Positions 55,499 to 63,880 of a stretch of 64,000 nt of DNA are shown one piece after another. The position numbers were made by a program, and so were the translations under genes. This stretch comes from CAWGJF01 sp963715745 (GTDB lineage Bacteria > Bacteroidota > Ignavibacteria > Ignavibacteriales > Ignavibacteriaceae), in NCBI GenBank assembly GCA_963715745.1, contig OY970271.1, positions 310,001-374,000 on the forward strand. Direction: 5' to 3'. The notes under the pieces were generated by a model that did not search any database, was not told the origin of the DNA, and saw only the letters and a list, made by a program, of their open reading frames with translations. Every line of letters begins with the position of its first letter. The stretch's first letter is position 1.

Positions 55499-55557
55499 AC
55501 AACTATCCCGTTTTATGAAAAGTAAAATGAGTAAAGGAGCAGGATTCTTTTTTGAAC

Positions 55558-55764
55558 TTAGGATTTTATTTTTTGATAATCAATATTCTTGCAGGTAGGA
55601 GGAATGTTAATAATATTTTCCTTATCAAAATAAAATAAAAGAGCTTCCGGATCGTCCATTGTTTCACCTAAATGTGTAAGCAAGTTTGCACAAATAACAT
55701 TTGTCCCTCTGCTGTCTGCATCTTCCTGGCGTGCATCAATTCGAAATGGTACTCCTTTGCACAA
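55558..55764 (-). CDS. Hypothetical fragment, possibly the tail of a lost gene
   Basis: 68 residues from a TTG at 55764; the frame is open only a further 10 codons upstream, with no ATG and no clear ribosome binding site. The sequence (ARQEDADSRGTNVICANLL; TMDDPEALLFYFDKENI) is compositionally protein-like but matches no family I know. It lies between the lipase-like gene and the decayed YCF48-like gene, which suggests a 3' remnant left by a deletion. Confidence 0.25.
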   Translation of the reverse strand: MCKGVPFRIDARQEDADSRGTNVICANLLTHLGETMDDPEALLFYFDKENIINIPPTCKNIDYQKIKS

Positions 55765-55787
55765 AACTATGAACCTGATTATGTCTT

Positions 55788-56430
55788 TTATTGTTCAGTT
55801 AAAAAATTAAACAACCAGTAATGAAGATTAAATCCTGTACTTACAGACTGCCACGCCAGCCCCGCATCTGTTGTCTTTAGCAATGTCTGATTCCTTCCGC
55901 ATATCCACCCAAGCGTGTCATCAAGCATTTGAACTCCCCAGAGCTCTTCTGTTGTAATACCTGTTAGTGATGTGAAACTTTCTCCTCCATCACTTGAACG
56001 AAGTATTATTCCATTTTGACCAACTACCATTAGTATCTGCCCATTAAAGCTATGGACCTTAAGTAATATTTCACCAGTCGAAGTTTCAAGAGTAGTCCAG
56101 CTTTGTCCCCCATCCGTTGTTTTGATTATTGCTCCATATAATCCAACTGTCCATCCGGTGTCAGGATTTATAAAGTCAACACCAATGTAATCAACCCGTG
56201 GGACGTTTGGATTTAATTCTGTTCATACTCCTGTACCTCTGTTAAACGAATTCAGTGTAAAGTGTTTTTCTTTTATCGTTGGGGTTATAGTTTTCTAAGA
56301 ATGTTTTATCACTTCTGTTGAAGTTTTGTTTTTGTGCAGTTATATCAGAAGTTTGAGAAAAGTTCTTATACTGGAAGGCAAGTAATATTAATAATAGAAT
56401 AGTAAAATATTTAGTCGTTCTCACCACCAC
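55788..56430 (-). pseudogene. Degenerate YCF48/BNR-repeat secreted protein
   Basis: An intact signal peptide (MVVRTTKYFTILLLILLAFQ) starts at 56430, but that frame stops at 56242. Another frame over the same junction reads NSFNRGTGV, then a TGA at 56223-56225, then TELNPNVPRVDYIGVDF, and continues through YCF48-like repeats (GWTVGLYGAIIKTTDGG, GIILRSSDGGESF, GWICGRNQTLLKTTDAG) to a stop at 55788. Homologous proteins usually have Trp before TELNP, so TGG to TGA plus one frameshift explains the break. The frame ends within what should be a further repeat, and no sorting domain follows, so the 3' end is also lost. Confidence 0.75.
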
Positions 56431-56525
56431 TTAATCCTGAAAAGTTAATTTTATTTCAGTCTATAAATTTATTATTTAAGAAGCAATATTTAATAGTTAC
56501 GGTTTATTTAAATTAAAATCATTCT

Positions 56526-57740
56526 TTATCTTAAAGCCGACTCAATTCTTTCCAGTCTTCCATCGATTTTGTTGTTTGGAACCACATTAAAAATTTTACA
56601 AAGCAACGGGTAGATATCAACATTGTTAATAGTGCCCACCTGATAATTAATCTTAAATGCAGGACCCATAGCATAAAATATTCCGTGCATATCCAACCAG
56701 AAATTATCATAGCCATGATTTCCCTTATTGTCATACTTGTTCATCATTTCCAGGGATTTGTTTGTTTCAATACTCCAGCCGTTTTCGGCGACAATGACAA
56801 TTTGTGGAATCAAAGGATTGCTGGAATAATGAAAATATTCAGGGACATATTCTTTTTTATAAACCTTAAAGTGATTTTCATTCTCTTTTAATTTTCTATA
56901 TATATTTTCAAGATCTCCACCAGACGGTTGAATCAGCATAAACGGTCCGCTATCTCCTGATTCATAATTAAATCCGTCAAGTATGTGATCAATATTCACT
57001 ACCTTGTCTTTACTTATTTCCGTCATCCCATGATCAGACACAATAATTACATTGACGCTGTCCATCATGTTTATTTTTTTTAATTCACCGAACAAATAAC
57101 CAATTACACTATCTTCTTTTGCAATTGCCAGGTTAACCTCCGGAGAGTTTGGACCATATTTATGTCCGAAATCATCAGTAGCAGCAAAGTAAGAAGTAAT
57201 AAAATGCGGACGCTTTTCATAAGGCAAAGAGAGCCAATCGATTATCTTATTAATTCGCTGGTTGTATTGTTTTGAGCGGTCATAATGAAAATAGTATTTT
57301 GGGTCTCTGTACGAAAGTGACAAATCAGATCCCGGCCAGAAATAACTTGCAGAGATTATTCCCTGTCTTTCAGCTGTTTCCCAGAAAGCTTCCCCTTTGT
57401 ACCAGTAAGCATTTCGGGATTCAACAGAATCACCCAGCTTAAAATATTTTCCCGTAAAATAATCTTTAAAGTTATTTGAAATTATTCCGTGGTGTTCGGG
57501 GTACATTCCTGTTATTATTGAAAGATGATTTGGAAAAGTTTTGGATGGAAAACAGGGCAGTAGAGAACTAGCTGATACACCATGTTCTTTCATATAATCA
57601 AAATTAGGGGTGATGTTTCTGTCCACGTAATCCCACCGAAAAGCATCGAAACTGATTAAAATCACATACGGCTGAGTTTGTGCAATTAATGTTGGTAAGG
57701 AAAACAGAAAGAAGAAAATAATCTTAATGAATCGTTTCAT
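56526..57740 (-). CDS. ENPP-type alkaline phosphatase-superfamily phosphodiesterase
   Basis: 404 residues, exported (signal peptide ~1-20). The nucleotide pyrophosphatase/phosphodiesterase fold is clear: ISFDAFRWDY with metal Asp32, nucleophile Thr68 in PSKTFPNHLS, the GMYPEHHGI motif, DDFGHKYGP and VIIVSDHGM for the metal site, and HGYDNFWLDMHGIFYAMGP near the C-terminus with the last metal histidines. Members hydrolyse nucleotides or phosphodiester lipids in the periplasm or at the surface. It is flanked by a decayed gene and the divergent hemH. Confidence 0.9.
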   Translation of the reverse strand: MKRFIKIIFFFLFSLPTLIAQTQPYVILISFDAFRWDYVDRNITPNFDYMKEHGVSASSLLPCFPSKTFPNHLSIITGMYPEHHGIISNNFKDYFTGKYFKLGDSVESRNAYWYKGEAFWETAERQGIISASYFWPGSDLSLSYRDPKYYFHYDRSKQYNQRINKIIDWLSLPYEKRPHFITSYFAATDDFGHKYGPNSPEVNLAIAKEDSVIGYLFGELKKINMMDSVNVIIVSDHGMTEISKDKVVNIDHILDGFNYESGDSGPFMLIQPSGGDLENIYRKLKENENHFKVYKKEYVPEYFHYSSNPLIPQIVIVAENGWSIETNKSLEMMNKYDNKGNHGYDNFWLDMHGIFYAMGPAFKINYQVGTINNVDIYPLLCKIFNVVPNNKIDGRLERIESALR

Positions 57741-57860
57741 AGTAGTTCAGATTAAAGTATACCCCAAATTATAATAAATGAAGTTAAAATTAAATTTGAT
57801 TAAATTTGAACTAACCAGCCCGATAAATGGTTAAGAAAAAATTAAATACTAGAAAATGCT

Positions 57861-58874
57861 ATGAACAAAACCGGCGTACTGCTTGTAAATCTTGGAACTC
57901 CCGACAGTCCATTAACCAAAGATGTTAGAAAATACCTTTTTGAATTTTTAAATGATCCGCGCGTAATTGACATTCCGGCAATTGCCAGATTTTTTCTGGT
58001 CAATTTTATAATTGTTCCATTCAGGGCGCCGAAGTCTGCAATAATTTATAAACAGTTATGGACGGATCGTGGCTCGCCGATAATAATTTATGTCGAATCG
58101 GTCAAAGAAAATCTGCAGCAATCTCTGGGAAAAAATTTTGATGTTGAACTGGCAATGAGATACAGAAAACCTTCTTTGGAATCTGTACTTGAAAGGATGC
58201 AGAAAAAGAATTACGAAAAAATAATTGTGTTCCCAATGTTTCCACAGTACGCCTCCGCAACCACAGGCTCAATACACGATAAAGTTATGAAAATTGTAAG
58301 TAAGTGGTGGGTCATTCCTGAAATTAAATTTATTTCTCAGTTTTATGACAACGAAGCTTTTATAAACACTATTTTTGAAAGATCAAAAAAATATAATCTG
58401 GAAGAATATGATCACATACTTTTCAGCTATCATGGTTTGCCGGTTAGACAGGTGGACAAGGTTTATCCCGATAATTCACCTTGTGAAGATCACAAATGCG
58501 AAAAAGAAATAAACGAAACAAACATTTACTGCTATAAGGCAACATGTTATGCAACCACAAGATTAATTGCAAAGAAACTTAAACTTTCAGAAAATCAGTT
58601 CACTGTATGTTTTCAATCCCGCCTTGATAAAGACTGGCTCGAGCCTTTTGCTGACAAAATGGTAATTGAGCAAGCAAAAAAAGGTGCGAAGAAATTATTG
58701 GTGTTTAGTCCGGCATTTGTAGCGGACTGTCTTGAAACGATTGTGGAAATCGGGATAGAATACCAAAAACTGTTTAAAGAACATGGAGGAGAAAAAGTTC
58801 AGCTTGTCGAAAGTCTGAATGACCACCCGATGTGGATTGAGACACTAAAAAATATTGTTTTGAAGAATTCGTAA
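57861..58874 (+). CDS. hemH: Ferrochelatase
   Basis: Inserts iron into protoporphyrin (or coproporphyrin) as the last or near-last step of haem synthesis. 337 residues. LLVNLGTPDSP at the N-terminus, the catalytic histidine in FSYHGLPVRQVD, and ADCLETIVEIGIEY with the conserved acidic pair are present. There are extra cysteines in SPCEDHKCEKEIN and CYKATCYATTRL; whether they hold a cluster is not known. It stands alone, 53 bp before the PduS-like gene, and may share its transcript. Confidence 0.95.
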   Translation: MNKTGVLLVNLGTPDSPLTKDVRKYLFEFLNDPRVIDIPAIARFFLVNFIIVPFRAPKSAIIYKQLWTDRGSPIIIYVESVKENLQQSLGKNFDVELAMRYRKPSLESVLERMQKKNYEKIIVFPMFPQYASATTGSIHDKVMKIVSKWWVIPEIKFISQFYDNEAFINTIFERSKKYNLEEYDHILFSYHGLPVRQVDKVYPDNSPCEDHKCEKEINETNIYCYKATCYATTRLIAKKLKLSENQFTVCFQSRLDKDWLEPFADKMVIEQAKKGAKKLLVFSPAFVADCLETIVEIGIEYQKLFKEHGGEKVQLVESLNDHPMWIETLKNIVLKNS

Positions 58875-58926
58875 TTGTTTACCCGTTATCTAATTTTAAA
58901 TTACTCAACAATAAAAATTAATTCAT

Positions 58927-60237
58927 TTGTCGCTTGCTGGTAAAATATATGACGCCGGCGTAGTTGGTGCTGGAGGCGCAGGCTTTCCATCTCACATCAA
59001 AGCTAATTCAAAAGTAGAAATTGTAATTGCAAATGGATCTGAATGTGAACCGCTGATTCATAAAGATTATGAACTGATGCTTCATTATCCGGAAGAAATT
59101 GTAAACGGTCTTGAACTTCTGTTTGAAAGTACGTCTGCTAAAAAAAGTTTTTTCGGAGTCAAAGAAAAAAACATCAAAGCAATATCTGCGGTAGAAAATC
59201 ATCTTAATGAAAGAACCATAGTAACAAAACTGGGTGATTTTTATCCTTCCGGTGATGAGTTTGAACTAGTTTATGAAGCAACCGGAAGACTAATTCCTCC
59301 TGCCGGCATTCCGCTTGATATCGGCTGCGTTGTTAATAACGTCGAAACGTTGTACAATATTCATCTTGCTGCAGACAATACACCAGTGACAAAAAAATTT
59401 ATTTGTATTACGGGTGCCGTGAAAAAACCAGGTTCGTTTTTCGTTCCTATTGGTACAAGCTTTAAAGATGTAATTAATCATGCTGGCGGCACCAAAGCGA
59501 AAGACATTGGGATTTTTGTCGGCGGGGTAATGATGGGAAAATTAACTTTTGATCTGGAAGAAGTAATTACAAAAACTACCGCCGGAATAATTATTTTGCC
59601 CAGAGATCATTACTTAATTAAAAGAAAAAATCAACCGGAGCAAAACTGGCATCGGATAGGAAAATCTGCCTGCGACCAATGTAGCTACTGCACTGAATTT
59701 TGTCCGCGTTACTTGCTTGGTTATCAGGTTGAACCACATAAAGTAATGCGTTCTCTCGGATTTACAAAAACCAGTGCGTCAGTCTGGAATCAAATGGCGG
59801 AACTTTGCTGCTCATGTGGATTGTGCACTTTGTATGCCTGTCCGGAGGATCTTTACCCGAAGGAAGCTTGCGATAAAGCTAAAAGAGAAATGCATGAAGC
59901 CGGAATTAAATTCGTTCAGCAAAAACCGTTAAAGGTTCATCCAATAAAAGAAGGAAGGAAAGTTCCCCTGACTCAACTAATTAAGAAACTTAAGCTGACA
60001 GATTTCGATGTTGAAGCGTCATTTAATTCTGAAAAAATTAAAGTAGATAAAGTAAGAATTCCTCTTCTTCAACACATCGGAAAGCCGTCCAAGGCAAAAG
60101 TAAAAAAGGGTGAAAAAGTGGAAGAAGGACAAACGATAGGAGAAATTCCTGATGGCGAACTGGGCGCAAATGTCCACGCTTCAATAAATGGGAAAGTTGT
60201 TGAAGTAACAGAAGAATTTATTTTGATTGAGACTTAA
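58927..60237 (+). CDS. PduS-like/RnfC-like flavin and Fe-S electron-transfer protein
   Basis: 436 residues. The frame begins at TTG (58927); no ATG precedes the conserved GVVGAGGAGFPSHIK, the NADH/FMN-binding glycine motif. An SLBB-like domain (~165-240) follows, then two [4Fe-4S] motifs, CDQCSYCTEFCP (from Cys249) and CSCGLCTLYACP (from Cys295), and a C-terminal lipoyl-like barrel (GKPSKAKVKKGEKVEEGQTIG). This order is that of PduS, the cobalamin reductase of propanediol microcompartments, and of RnfC. The next gene is a PduT-like shell protein, which favours PduS. No rnf genes are nearby. Confidence 0.85.
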   Translation: MSLAGKIYDAGVVGAGGAGFPSHIKANSKVEIVIANGSECEPLIHKDYELMLHYPEEIVNGLELLFESTSAKKSFFGVKEKNIKAISAVENHLNERTIVTKLGDFYPSGDEFELVYEATGRLIPPAGIPLDIGCVVNNVETLYNIHLAADNTPVTKKFICITGAVKKPGSFFVPIGTSFKDVINHAGGTKAKDIGIFVGGVMMGKLTFDLEEVITKTTAGIIILPRDHYLIKRKNQPEQNWHRIGKSACDQCSYCTEFCPRYLLGYQVEPHKVMRSLGFTKTSASVWNQMAELCCSCGLCTLYACPEDLYPKEACDKAKREMHEAGIKFVQQKPLKVHPIKEGRKVPLTQLIKKLKLTDFDVEASFNSEKIKVDKVRIPLLQHIGKPSKAKVKKGEKVEEGQTIGEIPDGELGANVHASINGKVVEVTEEFILIET

Positions 60238-60249
60238 CAAGGAGTTTAA

Positions 60250-60804
60250 ATGATTGTAAAAAATTCAATCGGTTTAATTGAAATGGGAAGTATAGCTTCC
60301 GGTATGCAGGCAGCAGATATGATGTTGAAAACTTCCGAAGTTGAATTAATGATTTCCAGAACCATTTGTTCAGGAAAATATATGTCGCTCATTGCCGGAG
60401 ATGTTGCTGCAGTTACTTCTGCTGTTGAGAATGCCGTAAACACAATCGGCTTTGGAGTGATTGATAGTTTTGTAATTCCAAATGTTCATCCGACAATTTT
60501 TCCAGCAATTGCAGGGCACAACAATGTTGGAATGCTTGAGTCACTCGGAATAGTTGAGTCTTATTCCGTTGCTTCGCTAATTGAAGCAGCAGATGCAGCG
60601 GTGAAAGCATCAAAAGTCAAGCTTGTTGAGCTGCGTTTGGCAATGGCTTTAGGAGGGAAAGCATTCTTTAGTATAACCGGCGAAGTTGCTGCAGTTGAAA
60701 GTGCAGTTGAGGCCGGGGCAAGAGTTGTTTCTGAGAAAGGTTTATTGGTTAACAAAGTTGTTATTGCCAATCCTCGCCAGGAGCTCCTTTCAGAAATGAT
60801 TTGA
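60250..60804 (+). CDS. Tandem-domain microcompartment shell protein (PduT-like, BMC-T)
   Basis: 184 residues made of two BMC domains (~4-88 and ~96-178), e.g. SIGLIEMGSIASGMQAADMM and NVGMLESLGIVESYSVASLIEAADAA. Tandem BMC proteins form trimers that mimic a hexamer. Cys40 in SRTICSGKYM lies where PduT carries the cysteine that binds a [4Fe-4S] cluster at the trimer pore. GGAGTT lies 5-10 bases ahead of the ATG. It is 12 bp after the PduS-like gene. In the Pdu system PduS binds PduT and passes electrons across the shell. No BMC hexamer, pentamer or cargo enzyme is present in the window. Confidence 0.93.
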   Translation: MIVKNSIGLIEMGSIASGMQAADMMLKTSEVELMISRTICSGKYMSLIAGDVAAVTSAVENAVNTIGFGVIDSFVIPNVHPTIFPAIAGHNNVGMLESLGIVESYSVASLIEAADAAVKASKVKLVELRLAMALGGKAFFSITGEVAAVESAVEAGARVVSEKGLLVNKVVIANPRQELLSEMI

Positions 60805-60869
60805 ACTAGTAATTCAAATAGGAACAAGAAACGCCGACTGTAAAATCTCTCTGTTCGTTACATTTGCTA

Positions 60870-60899
60870 TTGACAATTAATGTCAAAATGTTATATTTG
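60870..60899 (+). promoter_or_regulatory. Candidate Bacteroidota-type promoter with overlapping inverted repeat
   Basis: TTG at 60870-60872, 19 bases, then TATATTTG at 60892-60899 fits the -33/-7 pattern (TTTG-N19-TAnnTTTG) of the Bacteroidota primary sigma factor. TTGACA and TGTCAA (60870-60875, 60881-60886) form an inverted repeat over the -33 box, a possible operator. Confidence 0.45.
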
Positions 60900-60984
60900 T
60901 TCCTGACTCATTCTTATCGCCTGAATATTCTATACTAGTCAACTAATACCAACCCGTTCTTTGTAAATATGTAGATTTAATTTA

Positions 60985-61011
60985 AGCAGCAATTAAAATT
61001 GTTTTGCTGCT
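60985..61011 (+). promoter_or_regulatory. Leader hairpin ahead of the NifX-like gene
   Basis: AGCAGCAA (60985-60992) pairs with TTGCTGCT (61004-61011) over an 11-base loop. No T run follows, so it is not a normal terminator. It lies 19 bases ahead of the AGGAGG ribosome binding site at 61031-61036. Confidence 0.4.
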
Positions 61012-61040
61012 GGCAACAACGATTAAGCATAGGAGGACAT

Positions 61041-61367
61041 ATGAAAATCGCTGTAGAGTCGAATGATGGTGTAACTATTAAATCGCCGTTTATACGGTCG
61101 AAAGGCTATCTTGTCTTTAATGTGGACGAGTCCAACATAACTGGTTATGAATACCGAGAATCGGACGGTGGTGAAGCAAGAAAAATTCAAAGCAATCCAT
61201 TGCTTGACGATTGCGGTGCTATAATATCAAGAGGAATGGACAGGACCAACCTCAAGATGTTAAAAGAAAAAGGGATCGATGTATTCATAACATTTAAGAC
61301 TTCTGCACAGGATGCCTTAAAAGTTTATTTGAAGGAAAGTTTACTTAACACAAACAGTATTCATTAA
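61041..61367 (+). CDS. NifX/NifB-C-terminal-like (Fe-Mo cofactor-binding fold) protein
   Basis: 108 residues. The start is ATG 61041 with a perfect AGGAGG site; the frame is open further upstream but without support. The sequence MKIAVESNDGVTIKSPFIRSKGYLVF followed by the central LLDDCGAIISRGMD and the GIDVFITFKTSAQDAL helix matches the dinitrogenase iron-molybdenum cofactor-binding fold. Such small stand-alone members occur widely outside nitrogen fixers and may handle Fe-S clusters. No nif genes are near. It lies 236 bp after the PduT-like gene with its own candidate promoter. Confidence 0.8.
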   Translation: MKIAVESNDGVTIKSPFIRSKGYLVFNVDESNITGYEYRESDGGEARKIQSNPLLDDCGAIISRGMDRTNLKMLKEKGIDVFITFKTSAQDALKVYLKESLLNTNSIH

Positions 61368-61518
61368 TTTTGAAATTATAGAATTATCTAACCTTTCCCG
61401 AACGGTTACAATTGTAACAACACATTTTTATTGCCATTCTTGTAATCCTCGTAAAATCATTTAACTTTCGGAACAAAAATTTCTATTATACTCAATTCAA
61501 TTTTTGCGTAAAATCTTT

Positions 61519-62013
61519 ATGAACAAATCAAGACCTACCTGGGATAAGTATTTCCTTAAGCTTTCAATGCTTGCTTCCGAACGCGCAACCTGTCCGAGAA
61601 TGCATTGTGGATGCGTACTCGTTAAAGACAGGTTTGTGCTTGCAACCGGTTATAACGGATCATTACCCGGGCAGCCTCACTGTGATGAAGCTGGTTGCTT
61701 AATTGTTGATAATCACTGTGTAAGAACAAATCATGCTGAAATAAATGCACTTGTACAGGCAACGACTCATGGTGTTAATATTAAAGGTGCGACTGCCTAT
61801 ATAACAAATATGTCCTGCACAACATGTGCAAAAGCATTGATTGCCGCAGGGATAAAAAGAGTTGTTGTCTTTTCAGATTATCACGATACTCTAGCGACAA
61901 AATTCTTTAGCGAATGTGGAGTTGAAATTGAAAAAGTTGATATGCCCGATAGAACAATTCAGTATGATCTTGAAAAATATACTTCTGCAAAAAAAACTGA
62001 AAAGTCAAAATAG
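61519..62013 (+). CDS. Deoxycytidylate (dCMP) deaminase-family protein
   Basis: 164 residues from the ATG at 61519; a TTG at 61504 would add five residues. Zinc-dependent deaminase motifs are complete: HAEINAL with the proton-shuttle Glu, and SCTTCAKALI (C-x2-C). RPTWDKYFLKLSMLASERATCPRMHCG and ATGYNGSLPGQPHCDEAGC are typical of the ComEB/dCMP deaminase group, where the N-terminal Cys/His may hold a second zinc. It supplies dUMP for thymidylate synthesis. Monocistronic by spacing. Confidence 0.9.
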   Translation: MNKSRPTWDKYFLKLSMLASERATCPRMHCGCVLVKDRFVLATGYNGSLPGQPHCDEAGCLIVDNHCVRTNHAEINALVQATTHGVNIKGATAYITNMSCTTCAKALIAAGIKRVVVFSDYHDTLATKFFSECGVEIEKVDMPDRTIQYDLEKYTSAKKTEKSK

Positions 62014-62061
62014 ATTTATCCGGAGCCACTAAGGGAATCAATTCACCTAGAGAATGACAGT

Positions 62062-62936
62062 TTGAAAAATAAGCTTACAATATTCGCTTTGATATTTCTT
62101 GCTGTTGTTTTCTGGGGAAACTCATTCATTGCTACAAAACTCCTTCTCGCCGAAATTGAGCCGGTTACAATTATTGTTTTAAGACTGATAATAGCTTCTG
62201 TTGTTCTTTCTGCTTATGCTTTAATTACTAAAAAAACTTTTCAATAAAACTCAAAAGTCATTTGTATATTTTGCTGCTTGCTGCAGTAGCATCATTTCAT
62301 TTGTGGATACAGGTAACCGGACTTAAATTTACAACCGCATCAAACACCGGCTGGATTATCGGCACTGCACCGGTTTTTATAGCTGTCCTTGGAATAATTT
62401 TCTTCAAGGAAAAAATTACTTTAATCCAGATATTGGGAATTGTTCTGGCTCTTACCGGGTTAATTTTGTTGATAAGCAAAGGCGATATAACCAATATAGA
62501 TTTTATCAGCACAAAAGGTGATTTGCTTGTTCTTGCAAGTGCATTCACATGGGGAGTTTATTCAACAATAAATAAAAAGATTTCCCTTTCATATTCTCCA
62601 ATGATGACTATTCTTTATCTTTTCATTTTTATGGCAATATTTATTGTCCCGTTCAATTTAACGCAAGAGAAAATAAACAGTATAATTCACTTGTCTTTCA
62701 CCGGTTGGCTGATGGTTTCCTTCCTGGGAATATTTTGCTCCGGCGTTGCATATTCAATCTGGTCTTATGCGCTACACATTTTAGATTCGGGTAAAGTCGG
62801 TGCATTTCTTTATATGGAACCCTTCGTAACAGTTCTTGCTGCATGGATATTTTTAAGCGAATCAATAACCCTGCTGATGATATTAAGTGGATTGATAATC
62901 ACATTTGGTGTTGTATTGGTAAACAAGGAAAAATAA
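62062..62936 (+). pseudogene. EamA/DMT-family transporter, frameshifted
   Basis: Ten-helix drug/metabolite transporter family. The first frame (TTG 62062) encodes helices 1-2 (FALIFLAVVFWGNSFIATKLLL) and stops at 62247 after ITKKTFQ. The other frame, open from 62232 onwards to 62936, carries the remaining eight helices, including the second EamA unit (LVLASAFTWGVYSTINKKISL). Inserting one A in the seven-A run at 62230-62236 joins them as ITKKNFSIKLKSHLYILLL and gives a normal ~291-residue protein. Substrate unknown. The location in an A run makes sequence error likely. Confidence 0.8.
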
Positions 62937-63017
62937 TCCCATCCCGCATATTTTTTAATACAAAATCATTTTTTATTTTCTTAATGAACATTTCAAACAA
63001 ATAAATTTTGAATTATT

Positions 63018-63287
63018 ATGATTCTTGATGATTCGGAAAAACGCAAACCAAACATTGAATATCCGACAAAGTGGGGCTATAAAATAATCGGCAGAGACGT
63101 TGATGAAATGTTATCTGCAATTGAAGAATCAATAGAAGGGCTGGAATATGAAGTTACTCCTTCCAACATCAGCAGGAACGAAAAATATTACAGTCTTAAT
63201 CTAACCGTTTTAGTTCCATCCGAATTGATTCGTGACATTCTTTTTCAAAAGCTTGACAAGCATCCTTCGGTTATAATGGTTATTTAA
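63018..63287 (+). CDS. DUF493 (YbeD-like) small protein
   Basis: 89 residues. Features are EYPTKWGYKIIGRDVDEMLSAI, the central VTPSNISRNEKYYSLNLTVLV (family S.xGKYxs region in altered form) and a C-terminal LDKHPSVIMVI strand. YbeD-type proteins adopt an ACT-like fold and are thought to be regulatory; the ligand is unknown. The next gene begins 19 bp later on the same strand. Confidence 0.75.
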   Translation: MILDDSEKRKPNIEYPTKWGYKIIGRDVDEMLSAIEESIEGLEYEVTPSNISRNEKYYSLNLTVLVPSELIRDILFQKLDKHPSVIMVI

Positions 63288-63306
63288 TTTTCAGGGAAAT
63301 AAGAAT

Positions 63307-63876
63307 TTGATTATAGAATGTGAAGTACCGGAACCGGTTAAACTTAATTGCTGGAAACATCACATGATGTTTATAAAAGAACAAACATTAAACGTTGATA
63401 AAAATGTTTCTGGTGATAAATTAAGTAAAATATTACTTTTAATTGGCGACTCGCAAATGGATTTATATTTCGGAAAGTTTTCTCCTAAACAGATTGCTTT
63501 GTTTGTAATGAATAAATTAAAAAAGAAATTTGTTTATAAGAATCAGGACTTTAAAGAATGGCTTAATAATAATGGGAAAAATTATAGGAAAATCGATTTG
63601 CCGGACAAATCAATCTGGGTTTTGAGAGAGGGAAATGAAAAGAAAAGATATATTCACATTCATCCGGGGAGATATTCTCCGTCATCTGTGAGAGTAAAAG
63701 CAATAACACTAAAGAGCGCAATTGCTATGATATCAAATTTCGGAACAGAAAGGAGCAAAAACCTTTATCTTAGTGATATTAATTCAATAAGGAAAGATGT
63801 TTTAAATCAACCACCCTTAAAATCAATTTCTTCATATTCAGGACAAGGAAAAATCATTTTATTGTTATGCGGTTAA
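63307..63876 (+). CDS. Hypothetical protein in the DUF493-flavoprotein operon
   Basis: 189 residues beginning at TTG (63307); no ATG gives a better start. I recognise no family. The chain is basic (KKKFVYKNQDFKEWLNNNGK), soluble, and has IDLPDKSIWVLREGNEKKRYIHIHPGRYSP-like polar strands with a short HIHP motif. It sits 19 bp after DUF493 and 4 bp before the flavoprotein start, so the three genes are probably co-transcribed. Confidence 0.6.
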   Translation: MIIECEVPEPVKLNCWKHHMMFIKEQTLNVDKNVSGDKLSKILLLIGDSQMDLYFGKFSPKQIALFVMNKLKKKFVYKNQDFKEWLNNNGKNYRKIDLPDKSIWVLREGNEKKRYIHIHPGRYSPSSVRVKAITLKSAIAMISNFGTERSKNLYLSDINSIRKDVLNQPPLKSISSYSGQGKIILLLCG

Positions 63877-63880
63877 AAAT

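Noticed and set aside
58927..60804. Part of an Rnf complex
   Set aside because: The RnfC-like protein is followed by a BMC shell gene and no rnfABDEG genes are near, so PduS fits better.
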